From JAJPJE01 sp963724985 (lineage in GTDB: Bacteria > Acidobacteriota > Terriglobia > Terriglobales > Acidobacteriaceae), in NCBI GenBank assembly GCA_963724985.1, contig CAVRWV010000002.1:5702-69701 (forward strand): a stretch of 64,000 bases of DNA, in the 5' to 3' direction. This document shows, in pieces, positions 18,342-26,804 of this stretch. The notes beneath the pieces were generated by a model. It saw only the letters and a list, made by a program, of their open reading frames with translations. It ran no database searches and was not told where the DNA came from. Each line of letters starts with the position of its first letter. The stretch's first letter is position 1. The position numbers and the translations under genes were made by a program.

Positions 18342-20261
18342 CTAGCGCTTGATAGCTTTCTGTACTACAGGCGCTCCCACCATTGTGTGCGCCTGGTTGT
18401 GACAAACCAGGCTGCAGGAATTTGTGGCGCGGCTATAAGAAATTGGCGTAGTGCCGTTCGGAGCGACCACATTGATGTCGAAATTGACCATGCGTTCGCC
18501 CGAGATACTGGCTGACGTCGCGCCCATGCCGTGGGAAGCGTGACAGGTTGAGCACGAGAAACCGTCGTTGATGTGGCGCGCATGCTCGCTAAAACTAGTG
18601 TTCGAGACAATCTGATTGAGGTCATGACACTTCGCGCAGAGCGAATACGGGCCGCCAGCTGCTGGGTCCAGAACCGGATTGGGGAACAAATTCTGGATGG
18701 TGGTGCCGGGACCACCGGCCGGGGCAGGTGGGACCTGACTGAATTCATAACGCCGTTCCAGGAGATGCAGATACTGCGATCCGTGCGGGCCGTTCGGTCC
18801 AGCGCCACCGAATTCGCGATTGTCATCGCTGTTATGGCAATCCGTACAGAGGATCTGCGTACCCATGGGCCGGCCCAGGGTTCGCCCGTCAAGATTCAAC
18901 ATGTTGCTGAGCAGGCTGGGCTGAGCCAGCGCGCTGCTGCGATTGTGCAGGACTGGATGACTTGAGGTCGATGTAGTGATCAGCTGCGGAATGATGTTCA
19001 GCGGATCGGGCCCTGAGACTGCCCACGTCGGCAAATATCCGAAAACCGCGAGCGCCTGTTTTCCGCTGCTGGTGCCGTGACACCGCAAACAGTTTTCATA
19101 CTGGTTGACAGCAGGATTCAATACAGTCACGCCATCCGTGGCGCTGATGCCTGTAACACCGGTTTGGGATACGCGCATCACTGGGGGTAAGGGCGAGGCG
19201 AACGAAGTGACTGCCTGCGACGCATGAGGGCTATGGCAATCGACACAGGTCGCGTGCCGGTTGTTGTTTAGCAGCGGCGCTTCGCTGGTATCGTGCGTGT
19301 TCGTTCCCGCCGGAAATGGATGCGCAATCTTGCTGAATTCCGCATACACATTAGGAATCGCCGGTGAGATATTCGTGCCTCCGGCGTGGCAGGTGATGCA
19401 GTTCTGCGTGGCGGAATCCATGTTATTGACGGAAGGCACAGGACCACGCAGCAACCGTGGTCCAGCTAAAGAATTGTGCGGCATGTGGCAGGAGATGCAG
19501 GCATTCTGCGCCACATTGGCATAACTCCCCATTACAGGAGCGTTTGCAATCTTATTATTTGCCTGCGCGTGAATGCTGACAGGCCACTGCGCCAGGGGAT
19601 TATTTTGCCCACTGACGGTTCGCGCATCCGCTTCATGGCAAGAGAGGCACAGTTGTCCGTTTGAACCATCGCGCACCAGGAAGTTCTGAGAAACCTGATC
19701 AATCGCCTGGACGTGTGGCGCGTGGCAACTGGTGCACTCAACGTTGTTGTTGATCAGTTTCACCGCGTTCGTCGGATCGGCCGTCGTGTGGTTCGCCACT
19801 AGCGAGGGCACCAGGTCGGGCGCGTCCGCGAGGGGCACCTTGAGGCTGAAAGGATGCGACCCCTGCAAGCCGGAACCGAAAACATCTGTCGAGTTCATGT
19901 TGCCGGTCATCATGAGCTTGCCGGAGGGTTGTGTCTGTCCGACCGCGACCGTTCCGTCATGACAGCTCAAACACAGGCTGCTTGATCCGCCTAACGTGGG
20001 CTGTTGCGGCGCATTATGCAACGTCGTGCTGGAATACGCCGCATAGGTTTGCGACGATAGTGTCTGGCTCCAGAGAGCCGCATTCGGAGTCCCCACTCCT
20101 GAGTGCGGAGCGTGACAATACAGGCAGGCATCCGACTGTCCTTTCACGGGGCCGGTGCCGCTCGCTGAAAGATTGTGGACACCCAGAACGTCTCCGCCCA
20201 CGGTTTGCGCCTGGGCCATCCCTCCGAACATGAGCAGCGAGAGGAGCCATAGTCGCTTCAT
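18342..20261 (-). CDS. Secreted multiheme cytochrome c (11 CXXCH plus one CXXXCH)
   Basis: The 639-residue protein has a signal peptide (MKRLWLLSLLMFGGMAQAQT). Eleven CXXCH motifs are readable (CLYCH, CLSCH, CTSCH, CLSCH, CISCH, CITCH, CVDCH, CLRCH, CTDCH, CAKCH, CSTCH), plus a C-terminal CSLVCH that is a CXXXCH variant. The first site reads CLYCHAPHSG, and the N-terminal block GGDVLGVHN is shared with the tetraheme cytochrome at 24381. The hemes are widely spaced (about one per 50 residues), as in large surface cytochromes. It overlaps the upstream NHL gene by 4 bases. It is probably the outer-surface or periplasmic electron carrier of the beta-barrel locus. Confidence 0.9.
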   Translation of the reverse strand: MKRLWLLSLLMFGGMAQAQTVGGDVLGVHNLSASGTGPVKGQSDACLYCHAPHSGVGTPNAALWSQTLSSQTYAAYSSTTLHNAPQQPTLGGSSSLCLSCHDGTVAVGQTQPSGKLMMTGNMNSTDVFGSGLQGSHPFSLKVPLADAPDLVPSLVANHTTADPTNAVKLINNNVECTSCHAPHVQAIDQVSQNFLVRDGSNGQLCLSCHEADARTVSGQNNPLAQWPVSIHAQANNKIANAPVMGSYANVAQNACISCHMPHNSLAGPRLLRGPVPSVNNMDSATQNCITCHAGGTNISPAIPNVYAEFSKIAHPFPAGTNTHDTSEAPLLNNNRHATCVDCHSPHASQAVTSFASPLPPVMRVSQTGVTGISATDGVTVLNPAVNQYENCLRCHGTSSGKQALAVFGYLPTWAVSGPDPLNIIPQLITTSTSSHPVLHNRSSALAQPSLLSNMLNLDGRTLGRPMGTQILCTDCHNSDDNREFGGAGPNGPHGSQYLHLLERRYEFSQVPPAPAGGPGTTIQNLFPNPVLDPAAGGPYSLCAKCHDLNQIVSNTSFSEHARHINDGFSCSTCHASHGMGATSASISGERMVNFDINVVAPNGTTPISYSRATNSCSLVCHNQAHTMVGAPVVQKAIKR

Positions 20262-21364
20262 GGCTGGCCTCCCGTGGCTTGCTTTGGTAAACCGTAATAC
20301 CGGAAGACTTGCACGCGGCGGTTATACGAATCGACGACGAAGATGCGGTCATCGTGATCCACGAATAATCCAGCCGGCAATTGAAACTCGCCGGGATGCG
20401 TGCCGCGGCTGCCAAAGTAATACAGCAGCCTTCCCTGTCGATCGAAAACCTGCACTACTCCCCACAATCCATCTACAACGTAAAGATGTTCTTCAGAATC
20501 GAGCCCGATTCCCTTCGGTCGGAACATCGTGCCCGAGTAATCGCCGATTTGCCCGACCGAAGTCTGGAATGCGCCAGAGCGATCCAGGAACTGCACGCGG
20601 AAGTTCATCGCATCGACGACAAACAGGTTCTGCGCGTGGACCAGCACTTCAGTCGGAACATTGAACTCGCCATTCTCTGTGCCGCGGCGACCAATTGTTT
20701 GCAACACGCTGCCCTTCATATCGAGCATGAAGACTTTGTTTCGCAGCGTATCGGTCACGTAAATCCGATCGGCGGCGGAATCGACCGCAATTCCCGTAGG
20801 CCGTTTGAAAAATCCTTCTCCACCTTTCAGGCTACCGATGGTTCGCCTGAACTTGCCGCTGGCGTCGAAAACAAAAATCTTCCCGACCTCGGAATCCGTT
20901 ACATAAATGTTGTCCTGTGCGTCCACGGCGATGCACTGCGGTGAAAGCATCGGATCCTTGTCTTTATCCCGGCGCTCGATGAACTTGTACTTGTGCTGTT
21001 CCAGGTCGAAGATGTGAATCCCATTCGCGCCGGGGTCGGTAACGATCGCACGTCCACGTGAGTCCACGACGATGCTGTAAGGCCGGACAAGCTGGGGATG
21101 TTCGGGCTGACCTATCAGTACATCCAGAACCTTGGTAAAAAATCCGGGCTTCTTCTCCATCTCCTTCTCGGAGCTGAAGCTGCGCTCGTAATGCAGCTTG
21201 CGCCCACCTGCGAGAAGCAGATCGGGTGGAGCTGGTTCCTCAACTTTCTCCTTGCGAACCTTTGCGCCCCAGCTGGGCGCGGCGAGGCATAGGAGAATCG
21301 CCGCGCACACAACACTCGCGCGCAGAAATTTCCTCTTGCCGAAGCTCAGAAGAAGTTGAACCAT
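20258..21364 (-). CDS. Secreted NHL-repeat beta-propeller protein
   Basis: The 368-residue protein has a signal peptide (ASVVCAAILLCLAAPSWGA), a charged linker (VRKEKVEEPAPPD), and about six NHL repeats (YSIVVDSRGRAIVTDPGANGIHIFDLEQ and similar). Its start overlaps the beta-barrel gene by 19 bases and its end overlaps the 12-heme cytochrome gene by 4 bases, so the three are translationally coupled. The coupling suggests a structural or assembly partner for the barrel and cytochrome. It resembles the NHL proteins at 8241, 25528 and 34556. Confidence 0.88.
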   Translation of the reverse strand: MVQLLLSFGKRKFLRASVVCAAILLCLAAPSWGAKVRKEKVEEPAPPDLLLAGGRKLHYERSFSSEKEMEKKPGFFTKVLDVLIGQPEHPQLVRPYSIVVDSRGRAIVTDPGANGIHIFDLEQHKYKFIERRDKDKDPMLSPQCIAVDAQDNIYVTDSEVGKIFVFDASGKFRRTIGSLKGGEGFFKRPTGIAVDSAADRIYVTDTLRNKVFMLDMKGSVLQTIGRRGTENGEFNVPTEVLVHAQNLFVVDAMNFRVQFLDRSGAFQTSVGQIGDYSGTMFRPKGIGLDSEEHLYVVDGLWGVVQVFDRQGRLLYYFGSRGTHPGEFQLPAGLFVDHDDRIFVVDSYNRRVQVFRYYGLPKQATGGQP

Positions 21365-23202
21365 CGTGAGATCCCAATATAGTACGACGTAACGGCAACC
21401 GGCGCAGTGCCTGCTGTACCTACACTCTGGTGAAGCTGCGTGAATCCACCGTTGATGTAGATTTTCCTCAGCCGATACTGCCCAATTGCGTTATAGAGCT
21501 TGCTGCCGGTGAAGGTGCTGATCAGCGGGTCGACGGTACTGCCTCTGCTATCGGCATATCCCAGGCTTAACGTGAGCCTGCGCATGAACACAGCGCTGGC
21601 GTTCCCGCCGATTGCTTTGGAGTTGTAAACCATGACGGCACCCGGCGCGAAGAGCTCCGGCGGAAGACCCGTCGGCACTGCGACGAGTCCCGTCGGCGTA
21701 AAAAAGGCGGCGCCATCGGACTTTGAGTAGAAACCGTTGACGCTGTAAGTACGCCAGGTGAGAGAGCTGGAGACGCGTTCAGAACTGTTCGACGTGCCCG
21801 GCTGGTTGGTAATTCCACTATGCGATCCTCCGTAGCCAGCGGAGAAATAGGTGCGGTTGGCCACGCGTCGCCGGGCGTTCGCCACCCAACTGTACGACGA
21901 AGTCGTGTAGACCAGGATGAGGGTCTGGACGTTCTGCGAATAGCTGAAATTTGCGTTCACATCCCAATTGGCAATCTTGCGGTCGAAGTTCAGGTTACCC
22001 ACGAAGCCCAGGCCGCTGTTGCCTTCCTGGTTCGCGGAATCGAAGACTCCGACAGAAAATGACAGCGATCCGAGAAACCTCTTCTGCATGTTGTAGCTTG
22101 CGCTGCCACCGAAAGTGGTTGCACTGTAACTCTTGCCGAGAAAGTCCTGTTGCGTATAGTTGACGTTGCCGTGAACAGTCAGATTGGACAACAGCGAGTA
22201 ATATGCGTCGGCACCCAGTTGAAAGTTGTTAAAACTGTTCAGCCCGGCGCTGTTGATTGCGGTTCCATTGTTGAGGATTGGATCGGGAACGCTTCCCAGG
22301 AGGCTGTCGCTGTAGTTCGCATCCACGGCCACGGTTAGTTTTCTCGCCGGACGAAAAGTAACAAGGCCATTCAACGTTTGGGAGCCACCTGAACTGTTCG
22401 TATCGTAGGAATCGTGATAGTCGTATCCGAAGCTCGAACGACTCCAACCGACGCTGGCTGAGCCGGACATCGGAATCGCGTGCTGCGCATTAAACTGAAA
22501 GCTATCGCTGGACGTGTTGGTCTCCACCGGCTCCGGCAATCCGTCGAGCAGCTGCGAATAGTTGGCATCGACATTGCGGTGGGTGTATCCACCCGACAAA
22601 CGGAAGCCCGACACGAAATAGGTTGAGAGCAGTGTCAGTGTGCGATCCGCCTGGGTGTTCTCTTCTTGCGATCCGTAAATCGAGGACGATCCGTTGCCAA
22701 CCGAATAGCTGGCGGTGAGCGTCGGCAAATTTGGGACCAGGGCGCTCCAACTGACTCCAAAGCCCTGGTTGTCTCCGTGTTCGGCTAGACCAACCGATGA
22801 GGATGGAATGCCGAACTCTCCCGAACTGTTGACACCCTTGGCGAAGAAAACCGCGCCGGGGAAATGGCTCCCGCTGAACAGATTCACGTTGCTGGTTATA
22901 CCTGTGCTGTTGGAAAGGGCGCCGAACACCGAGTTGGATTGCGTGCGATCATAGTAAGGCTGGGCACTGAAATTAAGGAAATTGGGATTGTAGTAACTGC
23001 CGTGCAGATTGGCGTCGCCGGAGAACCCCATGCTATGCGCGGAGATACCCTGGTTTAAATTCCCGTTATACGTGTATCCAATATTGCCGCCGAGGTTCAT
23101 CTGCCATTTGTCGCCGACTTGCATTTGCGCGACTGAAGGCAGCACTGCCAGCAGAATTCCCGCCACTAACCACCACGCTTTTTGAACCCGCTTGTCCCAC
23201 AT
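21346..23202 (-). CDS. Outer-membrane beta-barrel protein of the cytochrome locus
   Basis: The 618-residue protein starts at ATG 23202 behind AGGTGGG. A signal peptide (WWLVAGILLAVLPSVAQ) is followed by many short alternating hydrophobic/polar strands rich in Ser, Asn, Tyr and Gly, such as GSASVGWSRSSFGYDYHD and ARKLTVAVDANYSDSLLG. The C-terminus ends YYIGISRWFNFF, with the terminal Phe typical of BAM substrates. No heme motif is present. Position in an operon with three multiheme cytochromes suggests a porin sheath, analogous in role to MtrB/PioB-type barrels, but I cannot show homology. Confidence 0.83.
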   Translation of the reverse strand: MWDKRVQKAWWLVAGILLAVLPSVAQMQVGDKWQMNLGGNIGYTYNGNLNQGISAHSMGFSGDANLHGSYYNPNFLNFSAQPYYDRTQSNSVFGALSNSTGITSNVNLFSGSHFPGAVFFAKGVNSSGEFGIPSSSVGLAEHGDNQGFGVSWSALVPNLPTLTASYSVGNGSSSIYGSQEENTQADRTLTLLSTYFVSGFRLSGGYTHRNVDANYSQLLDGLPEPVETNTSSDSFQFNAQHAIPMSGSASVGWSRSSFGYDYHDSYDTNSSGGSQTLNGLVTFRPARKLTVAVDANYSDSLLGSVPDPILNNGTAINSAGLNSFNNFQLGADAYYSLLSNLTVHGNVNYTQQDFLGKSYSATTFGGSASYNMQKRFLGSLSFSVGVFDSANQEGNSGLGFVGNLNFDRKIANWDVNANFSYSQNVQTLILVYTTSSYSWVANARRRVANRTYFSAGYGGSHSGITNQPGTSNSSERVSSSLTWRTYSVNGFYSKSDGAAFFTPTGLVAVPTGLPPELFAPGAVMVYNSKAIGGNASAVFMRRLTLSLGYADSRGSTVDPLISTFTGSKLYNAIGQYRLRKIYINGGFTQLHQSVGTAGTAPVAVTSYYIGISRWFNFF

Positions 23203-23270
23203 CACCCACCTGATCTCTGCTTCCGCGCATGCAACCGGTGTAAGCCCAGACGACGTGTTGGCAACCCAAT

Positions 23271-24311
23271 TCACAGGACCTCGATCTTTGCCGTCTTTCT
23301 CAGGCGCTTGTTCAAATCAGAGCGAAGCTGCTCGTTCTTTTGCTTCTGCAGATCGATTACGAGTTTTACTTTTACCTCTTCAAATGGTGTCGTGCCGGCC
23401 GGAATATGAGCATTCAAGCGAAACAGCGTGTACGCCGTGCCCAGTTGAATGAGATCGCTGACTTGCCCGGTCTTCAACGCCAGAGCCGCTTTCACCACCG
23501 GAGGCGGCAACTTCTCGCGCTCGACGGCCTTGCGATCACCCATGTTCACGTGCCAGTCGTCGTCGGAAACTTTCTCGGCCAGCAGTCCAAACTCCTGATA
23601 CGTTTTCGTCGCCTTCGCCGCTTTTGCTGCGTCGTCGGCGTGCTTGCGCGCCTCTTTGAGCGCTTCCGGATTGGCATCTCCTGGAGGGATAATCGAGATC
23701 GTCTGAATACTGAACATTTCCGGATGTGCGAATTTTTTCGGATTCCCGCTGTAGTAAGCGCGGGCCTCAGTCACCGAAACTTTGGACTTTTCGGTCACAT
23801 CACTTTTCAGTAAGTCGTCAATCAGCAGGGAGCGCCGGATTTTCTCGCGCATCAACTGGCGCGAGCCGTGCACTTCCACCTGCAATACCTGATTAAATTC
23901 CTGCTCGGTTGCAAACTGTTTGCGAAAGCGAATTTCAGCTTTCTTCATGCGCTCGGGCGAGACGGTCATCTTGCGCCGCAGAGCTTCCTGGTAAACCAGT
24001 TCTTCGAAGACGATCATTTCGAGGGCGCCTTTGCGCATCTCCGGCTCCATCCCCTTGGGAATGCCGTTATGCGTTTGCGCGTAAGGGAAGATCGCCTGGA
24101 TCTCGCGGGCCAGGTCGCGGTCGGTTAAAACTGCGCCATTCACTCGAACAACCGGTTTGCCGGGAATGAGTGCTGGTAGCTGCATCGCGGTTGCGGATGG
24201 CGTGGCGCCTAGTGTGGGAGCGTGAGAGGCAACCACCTGCGCACCGCACGATAACGACAGAGCCATTAACGCGGCGCCAGTCATCATCTTGTGCTTGAGT
24301 TGGTATTTCAT
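23271..24311 (-). CDS. SurA-like peptidyl-prolyl cis-trans isomerase/chaperone
   Basis: The 346-residue protein has a good GGAGG site and a signal peptide (MTGAALMALSLSCGAQ). A SurA N-terminal-type helical region (residues 50-190; VRVNGAVLTDRDLAREIQAI, FEELVYQEALRRKM) is followed by a parvulin-like domain (about 195-305; FSIQTISIIP, LALKTGQVSDLIQLGTAYTLFRL). Such proteins fold or escort outer-membrane and secreted proteins in the periplasm. It sits between the tetraheme cytochrome and the barrel gene, so a dedicated chaperone for this locus is likely. Related isomerases accompany filament-forming cytochromes in Geobacter as I recall it. Confidence 0.87.
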   Translation of the reverse strand: MKYQLKHKMMTGAALMALSLSCGAQVVASHAPTLGATPSATAMQLPALIPGKPVVRVNGAVLTDRDLAREIQAIFPYAQTHNGIPKGMEPEMRKGALEMIVFEELVYQEALRRKMTVSPERMKKAEIRFRKQFATEQEFNQVLQVEVHGSRQLMREKIRRSLLIDDLLKSDVTEKSKVSVTEARAYYSGNPKKFAHPEMFSIQTISIIPPGDANPEALKEARKHADDAAKAAKATKTYQEFGLLAEKVSDDDWHVNMGDRKAVEREKLPPPVVKAALALKTGQVSDLIQLGTAYTLFRLNAHIPAGTTPFEEVKVKLVIDLQKQKNEQLRSDLNKRLRKTAKIEVL

Positions 24312-24341
24312 TTCATTGCCCTCCGCTCAGGTTTAAAGATC

Positions 24342-24366
24342 GGGGGAGAGAGACATCCTCTCCCCC
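24342..24366 (-). promoter_or_regulatory. Strong intercistronic hairpin after the tetraheme cytochrome gene
   Basis: GGGGGAGAG (24342-24350) pairs perfectly with CTCTCCCCC (24358-24366) around a 7-base loop. It sits between the tetraheme stop at 24381 and the isomerase start at 24311. Read on the minus strand it is followed by GATCTTTAAA, not a run of T, so it is more likely an mRNA-stabilising or partially terminating hairpin than a full terminator. Confidence 0.65.
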
Positions 24367-24380
24367 AGAGTTAAAGCGAA

Positions 24381-25412
24381 CTAAAACTGCGTTTGAACAG
24401 TGTTTACGCCGAGCGCTTCGTTCTGCTCGCCGGTATGGCACTGGCGGCAGAATTGTGTGGCGGATGCGGCGAGGTTCGGGTTCCCATTGCCTGCTGCCGG
24501 GTTGTAGGGACCGTTGATGAAGAAGTAGGTCGGATAGGTTCCGCCAACGATGGCGCTACCTGCCTGCTTTCCTGCGGGGGCCTTGTAGACGTACATCACG
24601 TGCTGGTTGTGGCAGGTGGTGCAGGTCATGAAAGCCTTCGAAGGATCAGTGCCGCCTTCGGGCATGACAAAACCATAGGACCAAGCGGTACCAGCGATCG
24701 CCGGATAACCATAGTTAGCGGCAAAGGTGGCATAGTACGACCCAGTGGTCGGAACGATGCTGCTAATCGCAGTGCCGTTCATGGTGACTGTCAGAGGATC
24801 CGTTGCCTTCGCAGGAGAGCTGACGAGGCGGAGTGCGCCGAGAGTGGCCGCGGTTCCCACCGGGTGATCGTTGCCGTAACCGGAGGTGTTGCCGTTGCCA
24901 TTGTCATTGCCGAGCAGCGTCGGAATGCCATTCGGACCATATACGCCCGCGGGCAGCAGGTTGTTGGCCTTCTCCCACGAAACGCCAGCCATCATCTGCC
25001 CTTTGGCGATCTGGCCGTCGTGGCATGCGAGACACATCATGATTCCGCGCAGCTCTTCTTCGTTGGTGGTATAGGCTGCTGCCTGGGACGGAAGAACTTC
25101 AACATAACCGGCTCCGCCGTTGCCATCCAGACCGAACGCCAGCGTCTGACCGAACAGAGGACTTACGTCCTGTCCGAACAGGGCGTTGCTGCCCGACTTT
25201 GCATCACTCGTTGTTCCGCCGGTGATGGCATTGCCACCGCCGCCTGCCGCACCGCTGTGCGGAGCATGGCAACCCGCGCAACCGCGGCCGCCGTTGTTGT
25301 GGGCGCCGAGGACGTCGATCCCCGTCAAGCCCGCGCCTTTGGTGTATGTCTGCGCTGCCGCGAGACCTACTGCCAAAAGTACTACAAAGAGTACTAACAT
25401 CATCTTTCTCAT
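24381..25412 (-). CDS. Secreted tetraheme cytochrome c (candidate filament-type cytochrome)
   Basis: The 343-residue protein starts at ATG 25412 behind AGGAGGTC. A signal peptide (MRKMMLVLFVVLLAVGLAAAQ) leads into GIDVLGAHNNGG and then four CXXCH sites: CAGCHAPHSG, CLACHDG, CTTCHNQH and CRQCHTGE. The mature part has few charges and long Gly/Asn/Thr/Ala-rich stretches, unlike compact periplasmic cytochromes. Four hemes in a chain of this kind recall the OmcE family of extracellular cytochrome filaments; this is a resemblance, not a demonstrated homology. It is preceded by a dyad and followed by a strong hairpin, which could favour its own expression over its neighbours. Confidence 0.85.
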   Translation of the reverse strand: MRKMMLVLFVVLLAVGLAAAQTYTKGAGLTGIDVLGAHNNGGRGCAGCHAPHSGAAGGGGNAITGGTTSDAKSGSNALFGQDVSPLFGQTLAFGLDGNGGAGYVEVLPSQAAAYTTNEEELRGIMMCLACHDGQIAKGQMMAGVSWEKANNLLPAGVYGPNGIPTLLGNDNGNGNTSGYGNDHPVGTAATLGALRLVSSPAKATDPLTVTMNGTAISSIVPTTGSYYATFAANYGYPAIAGTAWSYGFVMPEGGTDPSKAFMTCTTCHNQHVMYVYKAPAGKQAGSAIVGGTYPTYFFINGPYNPAAGNGNPNLAASATQFCRQCHTGEQNEALGVNTVQTQF

Positions 25413-25436
25413 AAAATCGTTTAAGACCTCCTGATT

Positions 25437-25452
25437 TGTAACAGCCGTTACA
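25437..25452 (-). promoter_or_regulatory. Inverted repeat TGTAAC-N4-GTTACA upstream of the tetraheme cytochrome
   Basis: Perfect 6-base arms with a 4-base spacer lie 25-40 bases upstream of the start codon, in the 115-base gap after the NHL gene. It is a candidate operator or leader hairpin giving the tetraheme gene separate control. Confidence 0.45.
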
Positions 25453-25527
25453 TCTACAGCTACTGCTATCAATGCGGAGCCGGTGATGAGGCCATGCTCC
25501 TTTTGGCCGTCCGCGGACGTCCAAACT

Positions 25528-26796
25528 CTATTGCGGCTTCTGCGCCGCAGAACTTGTTGCCGCTGCGGGGGCGGCTGTAGCTGCCGCGCTTGTCTTCGCC
25601 CCAGCTGCGTTTTTCTTATCGTCTTCCGACTTGCGCCGCGCTAATTCCGCTCTCGCCTCGTCGTCGGTGAAATAGCGGAACATCTGCACTCGTCCGGGAT
25701 ACTGCTCGCTCGTGAAAATGCGATTGTGTTTGTCGATGTAAAGTCCAGCGAGCGACTGGAACATCCCCGGAAGCCTGCCGTGCGTACCCATCCAGATCAG
25801 CAAATCGCCTTCGGGCGTGAAACACTGAACACGATCCTGAACCGCGTCGGCGACCCAAACGTGCCCGTCGACATCAATCGCAATTCCCTTGGGACGGAAC
25901 AGGGTTCCGGGCCGGTCACCGGCCTTGCCAAATGCGCGGATGAAGTTGCCGTCCGCATCGAATACCTCGATCCGGTTGTTGAACGTGTCGCTGACATAGA
26001 GGTTGTTGTCGCTGTCCAGTGCCACATTTGTGGGAACCGCGAACTGCCCGGGCTCCGTCAGCGTGTGTTGCTTACCGGGTGTGCCGATTTTGCGAATGAG
26101 ATTGAGTTTGTCGGCGTCGTAGACGAGCACGATGTCCTGCGCCGCGTCGGCAACATAAAGGAAGCGATTCTCGTTATCGACGACCATTCCGCCGGGATCG
26201 AGTACGCCATTGCTGATCGAGCCTTCGACCTTATGGTTCTTATCGAATACGAGGATGCGGTGCAGCTTGGTATCGGAAACAAAGAGGCGGTCGGAGTCGT
26301 CGATAGCCAGGCCGATGATGTCGCCAAAGCGCGCCTGCACTCCGTGCTTGATCATCTTCATCTCTTTGGTTTCGGTGTTGAAGATGAAGACTGCGCCCAC
26401 TTTTCCGTCGGCGACGTAAAGATCGCCCTTTGAATCCACAGCGAGACCGTAGGGAGTCCATAGCGCGAACAGCGGCTTATCGGCCATCTGCTGCGCCTGG
26501 GTCTCACCGCCTGCCATGCGATCCATCCAGCTGCTCTTGTTCTTCGCAGACTGAGGAACGTACTTGTCGCAGCAGAAGTAGTTCAGATACTTCATGCGAG
26601 TGACAGCAGGAGGGTTCGGCCACACGATCTTCGAGTAGTCGATCATTTCAAGAATATTGGGCTGCTTGGGCTCGGCAGTGTCTTTCTTCTTCTTGCTTCC
26701 GGCATAGAGTGCGGTCGGATCGGCAAGCGCCAGGAACAATGCGAGTCCCGCGACCGCAGCCGCCAACTTCATCGCTTTCGTGATCGTTCTCTCCAT
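25528..26796 (-). CDS. Secreted NHL-repeat beta-propeller protein
   Basis: The 422-residue protein starts at ATG 26796 behind AGGAG. A signal peptide (LAAAVAGLALFLALADPTALYAG) is followed by a KKKKD basic patch, a segment with two adjacent Cys (NYFCCDKY), then six NHL-like repeats (PYGLAVDSKGDLYVADGKVGAVFIF). The tail after residue 385 is Ala/Lys-rich and probably flexible. It lies 8 bases after the 16-heme cytochrome gene. The longer frame to 26916 overlaps that cytochrome and lacks a signal peptide at its start. Confidence 0.88.
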   Translation of the reverse strand: MERTITKAMKLAAAVAGLALFLALADPTALYAGSKKKKDTAEPKQPNILEMIDYSKIVWPNPPAVTRMKYLNYFCCDKYVPQSAKNKSSWMDRMAGGETQAQQMADKPLFALWTPYGLAVDSKGDLYVADGKVGAVFIFNTETKEMKMIKHGVQARFGDIIGLAIDDSDRLFVSDTKLHRILVFDKNHKVEGSISNGVLDPGGMVVDNENRFLYVADAAQDIVLVYDADKLNLIRKIGTPGKQHTLTEPGQFAVPTNVALDSDNNLYVSDTFNNRIEVFDADGNFIRAFGKAGDRPGTLFRPKGIAIDVDGHVWVADAVQDRVQCFTPEGDLLIWMGTHGRLPGMFQSLAGLYIDKHNRIFTSEQYPGRVQMFRYFTDDEARAELARRKSEDDKKNAAGAKTSAAATAAPAAATSSAAQKPQ

Positions 26797-26804
26797 GTCG
26801 ACTC

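Noticed and set aside
24393..25397. Long antisense open frame (334 codons, plus strand) opposite the tetraheme cytochrome
   Set aside because: It mirrors the heme gene codon pattern, has no ribosome-binding site or domain, and the minus-strand cytochrome is certain.
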